A program made the position numbers and the translations under genes. A stretch of DNA of 12,850 nucleotides, from the NCBI GenBank assembly GCA_947483545.1, contig CANKNP010000127.1:1-12850 (forward strand). The letters run 5' to 3'. The notes under the pieces were generated by a model, which searched no databases, was not told the origin of the DNA, and saw only the letters and a program-made list of their open reading frames with translations. Origin of the DNA: Deltaproteobacteria bacterium. Lineage in GTDB: Bacteria > Myxococcota > UBA796 > SXON01. Of the stretch, positions 7,909 to 12,850 are shown piece by piece (the stretch's first letter is position 1; the number at the start of each line of letters is the position of its first letter).

Positions 7909-8682
7909 GTGTTGGGTTCGTTGCTCGGGCTGGTCGTCCTCCTCACCAGCTCTCTTTCCTCTGCCGAAGAATACCGCGTCGGTGCCGGCGATACCGTGAG
8001 CGTGCAGGTGTTCGACGAGCCGCGGCTCAGCCGGGTCTCCTTGGTGCCGGCGCATTGCCGCATCGATCTGGAGCTCATTGGGTCCGTCGAGATGTGTGGC
8101 CGCACGACGGTAGACCTCGCCGCAGACATTCAACGGCGGCTCGCGGCGGGGTATCTCGTGGACCCGCACGTCATCGTCGAGATCGCGAACTACGGCAGCC
8201 AGAAGATCGAGGTTCGGGGCGCGGTCACGACGCCCGGGATTCAAGTGCTGACGGGGCCGACCCTCCTCTCCCAGGCGATCACCGCAGCGGGGGGACCCCA
8301 GGGCGAAAACGTGGTTGAGGTCGAGGTGATCAGCGCGGCCGGGACCGCGGTGACGTACAGCCTCTCGAAGCTGAACACCGCCGCGACGCCGGTGCTTGTC
8401 GCCGGGGGTGACACGGTGATCCTGCGCCAGGGGCGTCACGTGTATGTGGACGGCGAGGTCAAGACCGAGGGGCAGGTGGCCTACCACGAGGGGCTCACCG
8501 TCTCGCAGGCTGTCAGCCTCGCGGGCGGACCCGGAACGTACGCCTCCCAACGCCGGGTGTTTGTGCTCACCGAGTCGGGGCAACGCATCGTGGTCAACCT
8601 GATCCGGGTTCGCAACGGGCTCGACGCGGACGTGCTGCTGAACCCAGACGACCGCGTCACGCTGCCCCGCTCGTTCTTCTAA
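7909..8682 (+). CDS. wza: Wza-like polysaccharide export protein (Poly_export plus two SLBB domains)
   Basis: This encodes 257 residues. GTG at 7909 is preceded by GGGAG at 7899-7903 with 5-base spacing; an in-frame TGA at 7879-7881 limits the start. Residues 1-18 form a signal peptide (LGSLLGLVVLLTSSLSSA) with no lipobox cysteine, so the protein is probably released by signal peptidase I rather than lipidated. The Poly_export domain begins at EEYRVGAGDTVSVQVF (20-35) and runs to about 95. SLBB-type units follow: VRGAVTTPGIQVL...AITAAGGP (about 102-130) and VYVDGEVKTEGQVAYHEGLT...SLAGGP (about 178-208). The protein ends soon after the second SLBB region, so the C-terminal amphipathic helix that forms the outer-membrane barrel in E. 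coli Wza (about 379 residues) is absent. It probably forms a periplasmic export ring with the kinase and relies on another outer-membrane component. It is divergent from the kinase gene. Confidence 0.9.
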   Translation: MLGSLLGLVVLLTSSLSSAEEYRVGAGDTVSVQVFDEPRLSRVSLVPAHCRIDLELIGSVEMCGRTTVDLAADIQRRLAAGYLVDPHVIVEIANYGSQKIEVRGAVTTPGIQVLTGPTLLSQAITAAGGPQGENVVEVEVISAAGTAVTYSLSKLNTAATPVLVAGGDTVILRQGRHVYVDGEVKTEGQVAYHEGLTVSQAVSLAGGPGTYASQRRVFVLTESGQRIVVNLIRVRNGLDADVLLNPDDRVTLPRSFF

Positions 8683-8753
8683 CGTTGCGCGCTTCGCGCC
8701 CTGGGTTAGCCGCCGGGGCCGCCTGACCTCAGTCGGTCCGCGCCGGCCCGCGA

Positions 8754-8823
8754 GCTCAATCCTGAGCATCCAAGGTACCCCCGGCACGGCTCTCGCCCGC
8801 AAGGGCTCTCGCACCCAGGAGCC
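8754..8823 (+). promoter_or_regulatory. Structured leader upstream of rpsD, possible S4 autoregulatory site
   Basis: Within the 146-bp gap before rpsD several small hairpins can form: GCTCA/TGAGC (8754-8758 with 8763-8767) and GCCC-GCAA-GGGC (8795-8806, with a GNRA-type tetraloop). The 9-mer GGCTCTCGC occurs at 8788-8796 and 8804-8812. Its first five bases are complementary to GAGCC at 8819-8823, which includes part of the AGGAG ribosome site (8817-8821). Pairing of the second copy with the ribosome site excludes the tetraloop hairpin. S4 represses its own translation in E. coli and Bacillus, so a feedback role is plausible but unproven. Confidence 0.35.
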
Positions 8824-8828
8824 AATCA

Positions 8829-9446
8829 ATGGCACGTTATCGTGGACCTCGGCTGAAAAAATGCCGTCAGGTGGGCGTGGTGCTTCCCGGACTCACCAAT
8901 GCTGGCTCGCTCAAGCGCGCCAACCCTCCGGGACAGCACGGCGCTCGCCGCAAGTCAAAATCCTCCGACTTCAAGGAGCGCCAGACCGAGAAGCAGAAGT
9001 TGCGCCTGCACTTCGGCGTTCTTGAGAAGCAGTTCCGCCGCTACGTCACCGAGGCGAGCCGCCGCAAGGGACCGACGGGGCGCATCCTCATCACGCTGCT
9101 GGAGTCGCGCCTCGACAACATCGTCTGGCGTCTCGGCCTCGCGGAGACCATCCCCGGCGCCCGCCAGCTCGTTGTGCATCAGCACATCACCGTGAATGAC
9201 GTCCGCACGGATCGCCCGAGCTTCCACGTGAAGCCCGGCGCCGTCGTCGCCATCCACCCCAAGAGCCGCCAGAAGCCCTTCGTGCTCGCCAAGCTGGAGC
9301 ACGCGAACTCTCGCGTTCGCCCAGGCTTCCTGGAGTTCGATCCGGCAAAGGCAGCGGGCAAGATGGTCGTTCAGCCCGAGCGTGAAGACCTCCCGTTCGA
9401 GTGCGACCCCCAGAAGATCGTCGAGTTCTACTCGCAGCAGATCTGA
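8829..9446 (+). CDS. rpsD: 30S ribosomal protein S4
   Basis: This encodes 205 residues, the usual length. It opens MARYRGPRLKKCRQVG and contains NPPGQHG near residue 32, EKQKLRLHFGVLEKQFRRY (54-72), and an S4 RNA-binding domain from about 95: LESRLDNIVWRLGLA, GARQLVVHQHITVND, then FHVKPG. It ends with EREDLPFECDP and VEFYSQQI. S4 binds 16S rRNA and nucleates assembly of the 30S body; family members can also act as translational repressors of their own mRNA. Only two cysteines are present (C12 and one near 192), so this is the form without the N-terminal four-cysteine zinc site. ATG 8829 follows AGGAG at 8817-8821 with 7-base spacing. It has its own terminator and is not next to rpsM, rpsK or rpoA, so it is monocistronic and outside the alpha operon. 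A second, zinc-binding copy elsewhere cannot be excluded. Confidence 0.98.
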   Translation: MARYRGPRLKKCRQVGVVLPGLTNAGSLKRANPPGQHGARRKSKSSDFKERQTEKQKLRLHFGVLEKQFRRYVTEASRRKGPTGRILITLLESRLDNIVWRLGLAETIPGARQLVVHQHITVNDVRTDRPSFHVKPGAVVAIHPKSRQKPFVLAKLEHANSRVRPGFLEFDPAKAAGKMVVQPEREDLPFECDPQKIVEFYSQQI

Positions 9447-9467
9447 AGGGCGGCACGCTCCCAGAGG

Positions 9468-9505
9468 CCCCGGCGGATCGCATCCGCCGGGGTTTTCTGC
9501 TTTTT
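9468..9505 (+). terminator. Intrinsic terminator of rpsD
   Basis: An 11-bp perfect stem, CCCCGGCGGAT (9468-9478) with ATCCGCCGGGG (9482-9492), is closed by a CGC loop and followed by TTTT, then TGC, then TTTTT. It begins 21 bases after the rpsD stop. The opposite strand has no T tract after the hairpin, so it should act only on rightward transcription. Confidence 0.93.
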
Positions 9506-9519
9506 CCGCCCGCATCCCC

Positions 9520-9556
9520 AATTGACCAGATCTGCCAAACTCACTTTTGGTCACTC
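9520..9556. repeat. Left copy of the 37-bp hairpin repeat (copy A)
   Basis: The repeat contains TGACCAGA (9524-9531) and, after a 15-base loop, TTTGGTCA (9547-9554). These pair as an 8-bp stem with one mismatch that would be a G-T wobble. It differs from copy B at positions 9535 (C instead of A) and 9547-9549 (TTT instead of TCT region, one base). It overlaps the end of the transposase gene and encodes its last four residues, SDQK, and the stop. Confidence 0.85.
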
Positions 9557-10341
9557 AGCGAGCGCTCCAGCTTGTGACGGGCTTCCGCGAGGGTGTCGTC
9601 CACCTCCGCCATGGCGGCCCACTTGGCGGCCGTGTGCCGCACGACCCCCAGGACCCGGGCCGCTGCGACCGACCCCAGCTCCCCCACCAGGGCCCACGCC
9701 AGCAGCGTCCGGTCACGCTTTCCGCCCCGCGCAGCGTTGAGCAGCGTGCCGGGCCGAACCCCGGAGGCCCGCGCCACGGCCACCACCACGCACTCTTCGG
9801 GGCCTTCCAACACGCGCTCGGCCTGGCGGTTCGCCTCCCGATCCAGCAGATACTCCGTCATCGCGGTGGCGTAGCCTTGCTCGTATTGAACGAGCGCGGC
9901 GCCGGGTCGTAGCCAAGCCGGGTGTTCCCCCGAGCGGTATGCAGCGTGGCTGGATCGCAGCCCCACGTCGAGCCGGCGTAGCTCCGTCGCGGCGGGGCTC
10001 AGGTTTGCGTGGATGTACAGCGGGAGCGCGTACAGGTAGCTGTCACTGGTCGCAGGCTTGCGCCAGAACGCGTGCTGAAAGATCCCCCCGCGTTGGATGG
10101 TCCGTCGGTTCATGTTCTGCGCCAGCGGCCCCGTGATGCGCTGCATGACGCCGCTCAGATCGGAGTCGGCCACCACGCCCATCAGCAGGTGGAGATGCGA
10201 GGTCATGACCGCGTATGCCACGACCTCCACCCCCGCGTCGGTCACCGCCTGCAGCGCCCGGTACAGGTCCACCACAGCCTCCGGCTCCTCAAACACCGGC
10301 CGGTCATGGCCCGCTGTCGTGATCGTATGAAAGTACCGCAT
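9541..10341 (-). CDS. REP-associated / IS200-like tyrosine transposase (RAYT, Y1 HUH family)
   Basis: This encodes 266 residues. The HUH metal-binding motif is SHLHLL with H49 and H51, preceded by VVAYAVMT, as in Transposase_IS200-like (Y1_Tnp) proteins. FQHAFWRKPATSDSYLYALP then LYIHANLSPAA (about 88-118) correspond to the segment carrying the nucleophilic tyrosine, most likely Y109. The tail, about residues 183-245, has ASGVRPGTLLNAARGG and VAAARVLGVVRHTAAKW, a helix-turn-helix-like region similar to the DnaA-type C-terminal domain often attached to RAYTs. Such enzymes nick and join single-stranded DNA at hairpin ends. The start ATG 10341 has only a weak upstream AGG, and copy B of the repeat lies 16 bp before it. 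All key residues are present, so the enzyme looks intact. Domestication or active mobility cannot be judged from one locus. Confidence 0.88.
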   Translation of the reverse strand: MRYFHTITTAGHDRPVFEEPEAVVDLYRALQAVTDAGVEVVAYAVMTSHLHLLMGVVADSDLSGVMQRITGPLAQNMNRRTIQRGGIFQHAFWRKPATSDSYLYALPLYIHANLSPAATELRRLDVGLRSSHAAYRSGEHPAWLRPGAALVQYEQGYATAMTEYLLDREANRQAERVLEGPEECVVVAVARASGVRPGTLLNAARGGKRDRTLLAWALVGELGSVAAARVLGVVRHTAAKWAAMAEVDDTLAEARHKLERSLSDQK

Positions 10342-10357
10342 CCGCCTGACTTACCGC

Positions 10358-10394
10358 AATTGACCAGATCTGACAAACTCACTTCTGGTCACTC
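10358..10394. repeat. Right copy of the 37-bp hairpin repeat (copy B)
   Basis: A perfect 8-bp inverted repeat, TGACCAGA (10362-10369 approximately) with TCTGGTCA ending near 10392, is separated by 15 bases. It lies between the transposase start and the stop of the next minus-strand gene, about 18 bp past that stop. It matches copy A at 35 of 37 positions in the same orientation. Confidence 0.85.
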
Positions 10395-10412
10395 CTTCCC
10401 CTGCCCCCGCCC

Positions 10413-11444
10413 CTACGTCGTCTTCGGCGCCAGGGCGGTGGTGATCTGCTTGCCGTCGAGCAGGATGTAGTTGAACTTCTTGTCGGTGTTGGAGCGCAGC
10501 GCGGTCGCCGCCTCGTCCATGTTCAACTGTCCCTTCTCGTCCTGGCCTGCGATGACCTGACAGCCGGCCGACCACGTGCCGATGTCCTTGCTCGGGTCGG
10601 TTCCTCCGCGGTGAATAAGGAAGTTGCTGTTCTCCTCACTTCGCGAAACGTCTCCCTCCCCCTGGAAGTTGTCGTCTTGGTCGGTGTCCACGTTCAGGTC
10701 CACGCCGCCCTGGTTGTAGATCTGGTCGGGGGTCATCACAAACGAGGAGCCGCCACCGAGCGCTGCTGCGCGTTGGCCGTTGTCCTGGTACTCGTACACC
10801 CCCTCCTTGACCTGCCAATTCTCGGAGAGCCCGCCGAACTGCTTGCCGTCGCCCTTCGCGCCGAACCCATCGTCGAGACCCTTGAACTTGCCAGGATCCG
10901 TCGAGCCCGGGTACTCCTTGGCGACCTTGTTGCCTTCGGCGTCGAGCCCCAGGAGCACCATGTTGTCGTCGTATGCGCCCGGGGTGTTGCTCACGGTGAG
11001 CGCGGCCAGCCGCTCCGGGGTCATGCCCCTGATCCCGATCAGGTTGTAGTTTCCGGGCTCGGTCTCCAGCGCGCCGCCATGCCCCATGACTCCGACCAGC
11101 GCCACGTAGTAGTCGTACTTGGCCCCCGCATCAGCACCCACGCCCGGGTAAGCCAGCGCCGTCGCCGCCTTCTCCGTGGGCACCGTGGTGTCCTGCCCGA
11201 CGTTGTCGCTGTCGGTCGCGCCCGACGACTTGGTGCTCCCGGAGGACTTGCCTTCGTCCTGGTCGCCCCCATGCAGCCAGTCGCTGATCCCGGCGACGAT
11301 GTTCTCGATCCCGGACTCCAGCGAGCCGAGCCCGAGTCGGGAGAGCAGTCCCTCATTGCCGACCCCGCCCGACGACTGTGCGGGCGCCGACGAGACCGCG
11401 GGAGAACTGGTCTGGTTCGAGGACGACTGATAGCTCTGGGCCAT
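10413..11444 (-). CDS. Uncharacterised protein with Ser-rich N-terminus and L,D-transpeptidase-like His/SxGC signature
   Basis: This encodes 343 residues. ATG 11444 is preceded by GGAG with 5-base spacing; the frame stays open further upstream, but that part is antisense to the divergent lipoprotein gene. Residues 1-95 are low-complexity and rich in Ser, Gln, Gly and Asp, with one amphipathic segment (LLSRLGLGSLESGIENIVAGI) at about 33-53 and no signal peptide. The rest looks like one globular domain: YNLIGIRGM (133-141), NTPGAYDDNMVLLGLD (153-168), YPGSTDPGKF (178-187), then FLIHRGG (275-281) and WSAGCQVIAG (291-300). H278 and C295, 17 residues apart in an H-R-G...S-x-G-C context, recall the catalytic pair of YkuD-type L,D-transpeptidases, whose motif is H...S/T-H/x-G-C. 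That similarity is by eye only. A peptidoglycan-acting or secreted effector role is speculation. It could equally be a divergent cysteine hydrolase. Confidence 0.75.
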   Translation of the reverse strand: MAQSYQSSSNQTSSPAVSSAPAQSSGGVGNEGLLSRLGLGSLESGIENIVAGISDWLHGGDQDEGKSSGSTKSSGATDSDNVGQDTTVPTEKAATALAYPGVGADAGAKYDYYVALVGVMGHGGALETEPGNYNLIGIRGMTPERLAALTVSNTPGAYDDNMVLLGLDAEGNKVAKEYPGSTDPGKFKGLDDGFGAKGDGKQFGGLSENWQVKEGVYEYQDNGQRAAALGGGSSFVMTPDQIYNQGGVDLNVDTDQDDNFQGEGDVSRSEENSNFLIHRGGTDPSKDIGTWSAGCQVIAGQDEKGQLNMDEAATALRSNTDKKFNYILLDGKQITTALAPKTT

Positions 11445-11540
11445 GGGGACTCCGATCACGTCAATCCTACCACATTCCGTTTCATCTGCCCGAAGCTCGC
11501 GGTTCCATGAAATACTGGCCCGTCCCGCCTGCGAGGTCGA

Positions 11541-12455
11541 ATGCTCGTGCTCCCCCTGCTCCTTGCCTGCTCGCTCCAGCCGGTTGACACGGCCGTGGCG
11601 TACGAGCCCGTGCCGTACACCTACGATGCGCCAGCCGCAGACGCACCCACCTTCGACGGCGACGAGATGGCCATCGCCATCGCCGATGCCATCGACGCCG
11701 CCCGGAAGATCACGGGGGCGCCTGTGCTGCTGGCCTACAACACCGTCATGGCGACGGCCGACGAGGACTGCCCCAACTACTACGAGCTCGACGGCAACGT
11801 GTACTGGTACGACCAATGCACGACCGACTCTGGCTCCGAGTTCAGCGGCTACAGCTTCTACTATGCCTACGATGACTTCGATGCCGGGGACGGCAACATC
11901 TACAACGGGGCCCAGGTGTTCGGCGTCGCGCAGATGTGGGATGTCGAAGGCCACGAGTTGGCGATCGGCGGAAGCGCGGCTGACCTTGCGATCAGCGCGG
12001 CCGACGGCGCGTACACGTACTGGTACAGCCTGGCGCAGGGCAGCTTCGCGTGGGATGGTGCGGGGACCGAGGGCACCTGGGTGACCCCGGGGATGGCGCC
12101 GGATCTCATCCTGACGGCGATCCTGTACCCCGCCTACGATGGTCACATGTTCTACATCAGCGGGGGCGTGAGCGGCCTCGGCGGCACCTATGACACCGTG
12201 GTTTTCGACGAGCTGACGCTGTTCGACGAGGGCATCGGCGGGAGCTGTGCGGAGGAGCCCGGCGGCACCATCAGCATCCGGGACGGCAACGGCTATTGGT
12301 ACGACCTGTTCCTGGACGGCCAGATCGAGACCAGCGACAGCGTCCGCGGCTCCGACTGTGACGGCTGCGCCGAGGTTTGGTACCAGGGCCAGAGCCTTGG
12401 CGAGGTCTGCACCGACTACTCGACACTCACGGACTTCGAGGGCGCACCATGGTGA
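11541..12455 (+). CDS. Uncharacterised Tyr/Asp-rich lipoprotein
   Basis: This encodes 304 residues of unknown function. The start ATG 11541 has GAGG just upstream (11533-11536), and an in-frame TGA at 11508 rules out a much longer N-terminus. The signal peptide is very short, MLVLPLLLAC, with lipobox LLAC and lipidated C10; it has no positive residue before the hydrophobic stretch. The mature part is acidic and full of Tyr, Trp, Asp and Gly. Six cysteines remain (77, 93, 236, 273, 276, 290), enough for three disulfides. A C-terminal segment of about 60 residues (GGTISIRDGNGYWYDLFLDG ... DCDGCAEVWYQGQSLGEVC) looks like a separate small Cys-containing domain. The product is probably an outer-membrane lipoprotein facing the periplasm or the cell surface. 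Its stop overlaps the start of the next lipoprotein gene, so the two probably form an operon. It is divergent from the SxGC protein with 96 bp between starts. Confidence 0.85.
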   Translation: MLVLPLLLACSLQPVDTAVAYEPVPYTYDAPAADAPTFDGDEMAIAIADAIDAARKITGAPVLLAYNTVMATADEDCPNYYELDGNVYWYDQCTTDSGSEFSGYSFYYAYDDFDAGDGNIYNGAQVFGVAQMWDVEGHELAIGGSAADLAISAADGAYTYWYSLAQGSFAWDGAGTEGTWVTPGMAPDLILTAILYPAYDGHMFYISGGVSGLGGTYDTVVFDELTLFDEGIGGSCAEEPGGTISIRDGNGYWYDLFLDGQIETSDSVRGSDCDGCAEVWYQGQSLGEVCTDYSTLTDFEGAPW

Positions 12456-12850
12456 CCGTCACGCTTCTCAGCCTGCTCGCTTGCCAGCCGGAGCCTGCTG
12501 CGCTCGTTGCTGAGCCGCAGATGGACACCGCTGCGGCGCTCACCCGCATCTCCATCGACCTCCGCGGGGTTCGGCCGACCACCGAAGATCTCGCCGCCGT
12601 GCGGGCGAACCCCTCGGCGATCACGACCCTGACCGACGACTACCTGCACGACGAGCGGTTCCCCGGCCGGGTCCGGGACATGTGGAGCGAGATCTACCTC
12701 ACCCGCTCTGAGTCCTACCTGATCTACGCCTACCAGTACGGGCTCGACGATCAGGCCGCGTTCCAAGAGGCCATCGGCGACGAGCCCTTGCAGATCCTGA
12801 GCTACATCGCCGCCAACGACCTGCCCTACACCGATCTCGTCACCGCCGAC
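12449..12850 (+). CDS. N-terminal part of a lipoprotein related to DUF1549-type proteins, cut by the window end
   Basis: The first 134 codons are visible. ATG 12449 overlaps the previous gene by 7 bases (GTG 12452 would give a 4-base GTGA overlap), which points to translational coupling. The protein begins MVTVTLLSLLACQPEP, a short lipoprotein signal with C12 as lipidation site. A typical pattern follows: LTRISIDLRGVRPTTEDLAA, then LTDDYLHDERFPGRVRDMWSEIYLTRS. The block R-x-S-x-D-L-R-G-x-x-P-T-x-E-x-L and the later L-x-D-x-R-F/F-x-x-R-x-R-D-x-W resemble the N-terminal domain of DUF1549/DUF1592-type secreted proteins common in Planctomycetes and Myxococcota. Full-length members often carry cytochrome-type or DUF1553-like regions further on, which cannot be checked here. 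The function is unknown. Confidence 0.8.
   Translation, partial: MVTVTLLSLLACQPEPAALVAEPQMDTAAALTRISIDLRGVRPTTEDLAAVRANPSAITTLTDDYLHDERFPGRVRDMWSEIYLTRSESYLIYAYQYGLDDQAAFQEAIGDEPLQILSYIAANDLPYTDLVTAD

Larger units (their letters stand above)
9520..10394 (-). mobile_element. IS200/RAYT-like unit with near-identical hairpin ends
   Basis: An 875-bp unit consists of one Y1 transposase gene bracketed by two 37-bp repeats (9520-9556 and 10358-10394) that match at 35 of 37 positions in the same orientation. Each contains an imperfect palindrome. Similar subterminal hairpins in the same orientation at both ends are what Y1 single-strand transposases of the IS200/IS605 group recognise. REP sequences beside RAYT genes are the related non-mobile arrangement. 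No target-site duplication is expected for this class. The unit lies directly behind the rpsD terminator. Confidence 0.6.

Noticed and set aside
8687..8699. Terminator of the export gene (GCGCG-CTT-CGCGC)
   Set aside because: The stem has only 5 bp and no T tract follows, so it is not supported as an intrinsic terminator.
7849..8835. N-terminal extension of the kinase frame to 1060 residues
   Set aside because: The extension is antisense to the export protein gene, whose signal peptide, Poly_export and SLBB motifs and Shine-Dalgarno are clear.
11445..11540. Sigma-70 promoters for the divergent pair
   Set aside because: TAGGAT on the minus strand and AAATACT on the plus strand are weak -10 matches with no acceptable -35; reporting them would be guesswork.
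11445..12146. N-terminal extension of the SxGC protein to 577 residues
   Set aside because: It is antisense to the lipoprotein gene, and ATG 11444 has a good GGAG at correct spacing.

Overview
This is a GC-rich window with tightly packed genes and high-GC codon usage. It looks like a predatory or soil-type Gram-negative bacterium related to Myxococcota (the former Deltaproteobacteria). The pointers are a short exopolysaccharide export protein without a lipobox, a BY-kinase, a RAYT-type transposase with a helix-turn-helix-like tail, and two lipoproteins with very short signal peptides and Asp/Thr/Ala-rich leaders. This placement is inference, since no 16S rRNA or other taxonomic marker beyond rpsD is present. 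The left edge begins in a 22-base G run inside a partial gene.

Layout. (1) 1-142, minus: the N-terminus of a probable membrane-anchored alpha/beta hydrolase. (2) 180-3191, plus: a two-gene unit with a VanZ-like membrane protein carrying an extra extracytoplasmic domain, then a polytopic FlaA1/WbpM-type nucleotide-sugar 4,6-dehydratase. (3) 3228-3297: ten perfect copies of the heptamer CCTACAG in the convergent gap. (4) 7848-3292, minus: a Wzc-like BY-kinase followed 3 bp later by an O-antigen ligase/polymerase (Wzy/WaaL type) with a TPR tail. (5) 7909-8682, plus and divergent from the kinase: a Wza-like export protein. Regions 2-5 form an exopolysaccharide/capsule module of the Wzx/Wzy-dependent type: precursor sugar modification, polymerisation or ligation, chain-length control with tyrosine kinase activity, and outer-membrane export. 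Glycosyltransferases, a Wzx flippase and a phosphatase are not in the window.

(6) 8829-9446, plus: rpsD (ribosomal protein S4), standing alone with a structured leader and a strong intrinsic terminator. (7) 9520-10394: an IS200/RAYT-like unit, a Y1 HUH transposase gene on the minus strand bracketed by two 37-bp hairpin-forming repeats in direct orientation that are 35/37 identical. (8) 10413-11444, minus: an uncharacterised protein with a Ser-rich N-terminus and a C-terminal His...SxGC signature resembling L,D-transpeptidases. (9) 11541-12850, plus and divergent: an uncharacterised Tyr/Asp-rich lipoprotein whose end overlaps the start of a second lipoprotein, related to DUF1549-type proteins and cut by the window end.

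The points most worth following up are the RAYT unit with near-identical direct-repeat ends, the orphan SxGC protein, the VanZ fusion, the possible mutually exclusive hairpins in the rpsD leader, and the heptamer array that supplies a stop codon. No stretch over 300 bases lacks a gene.
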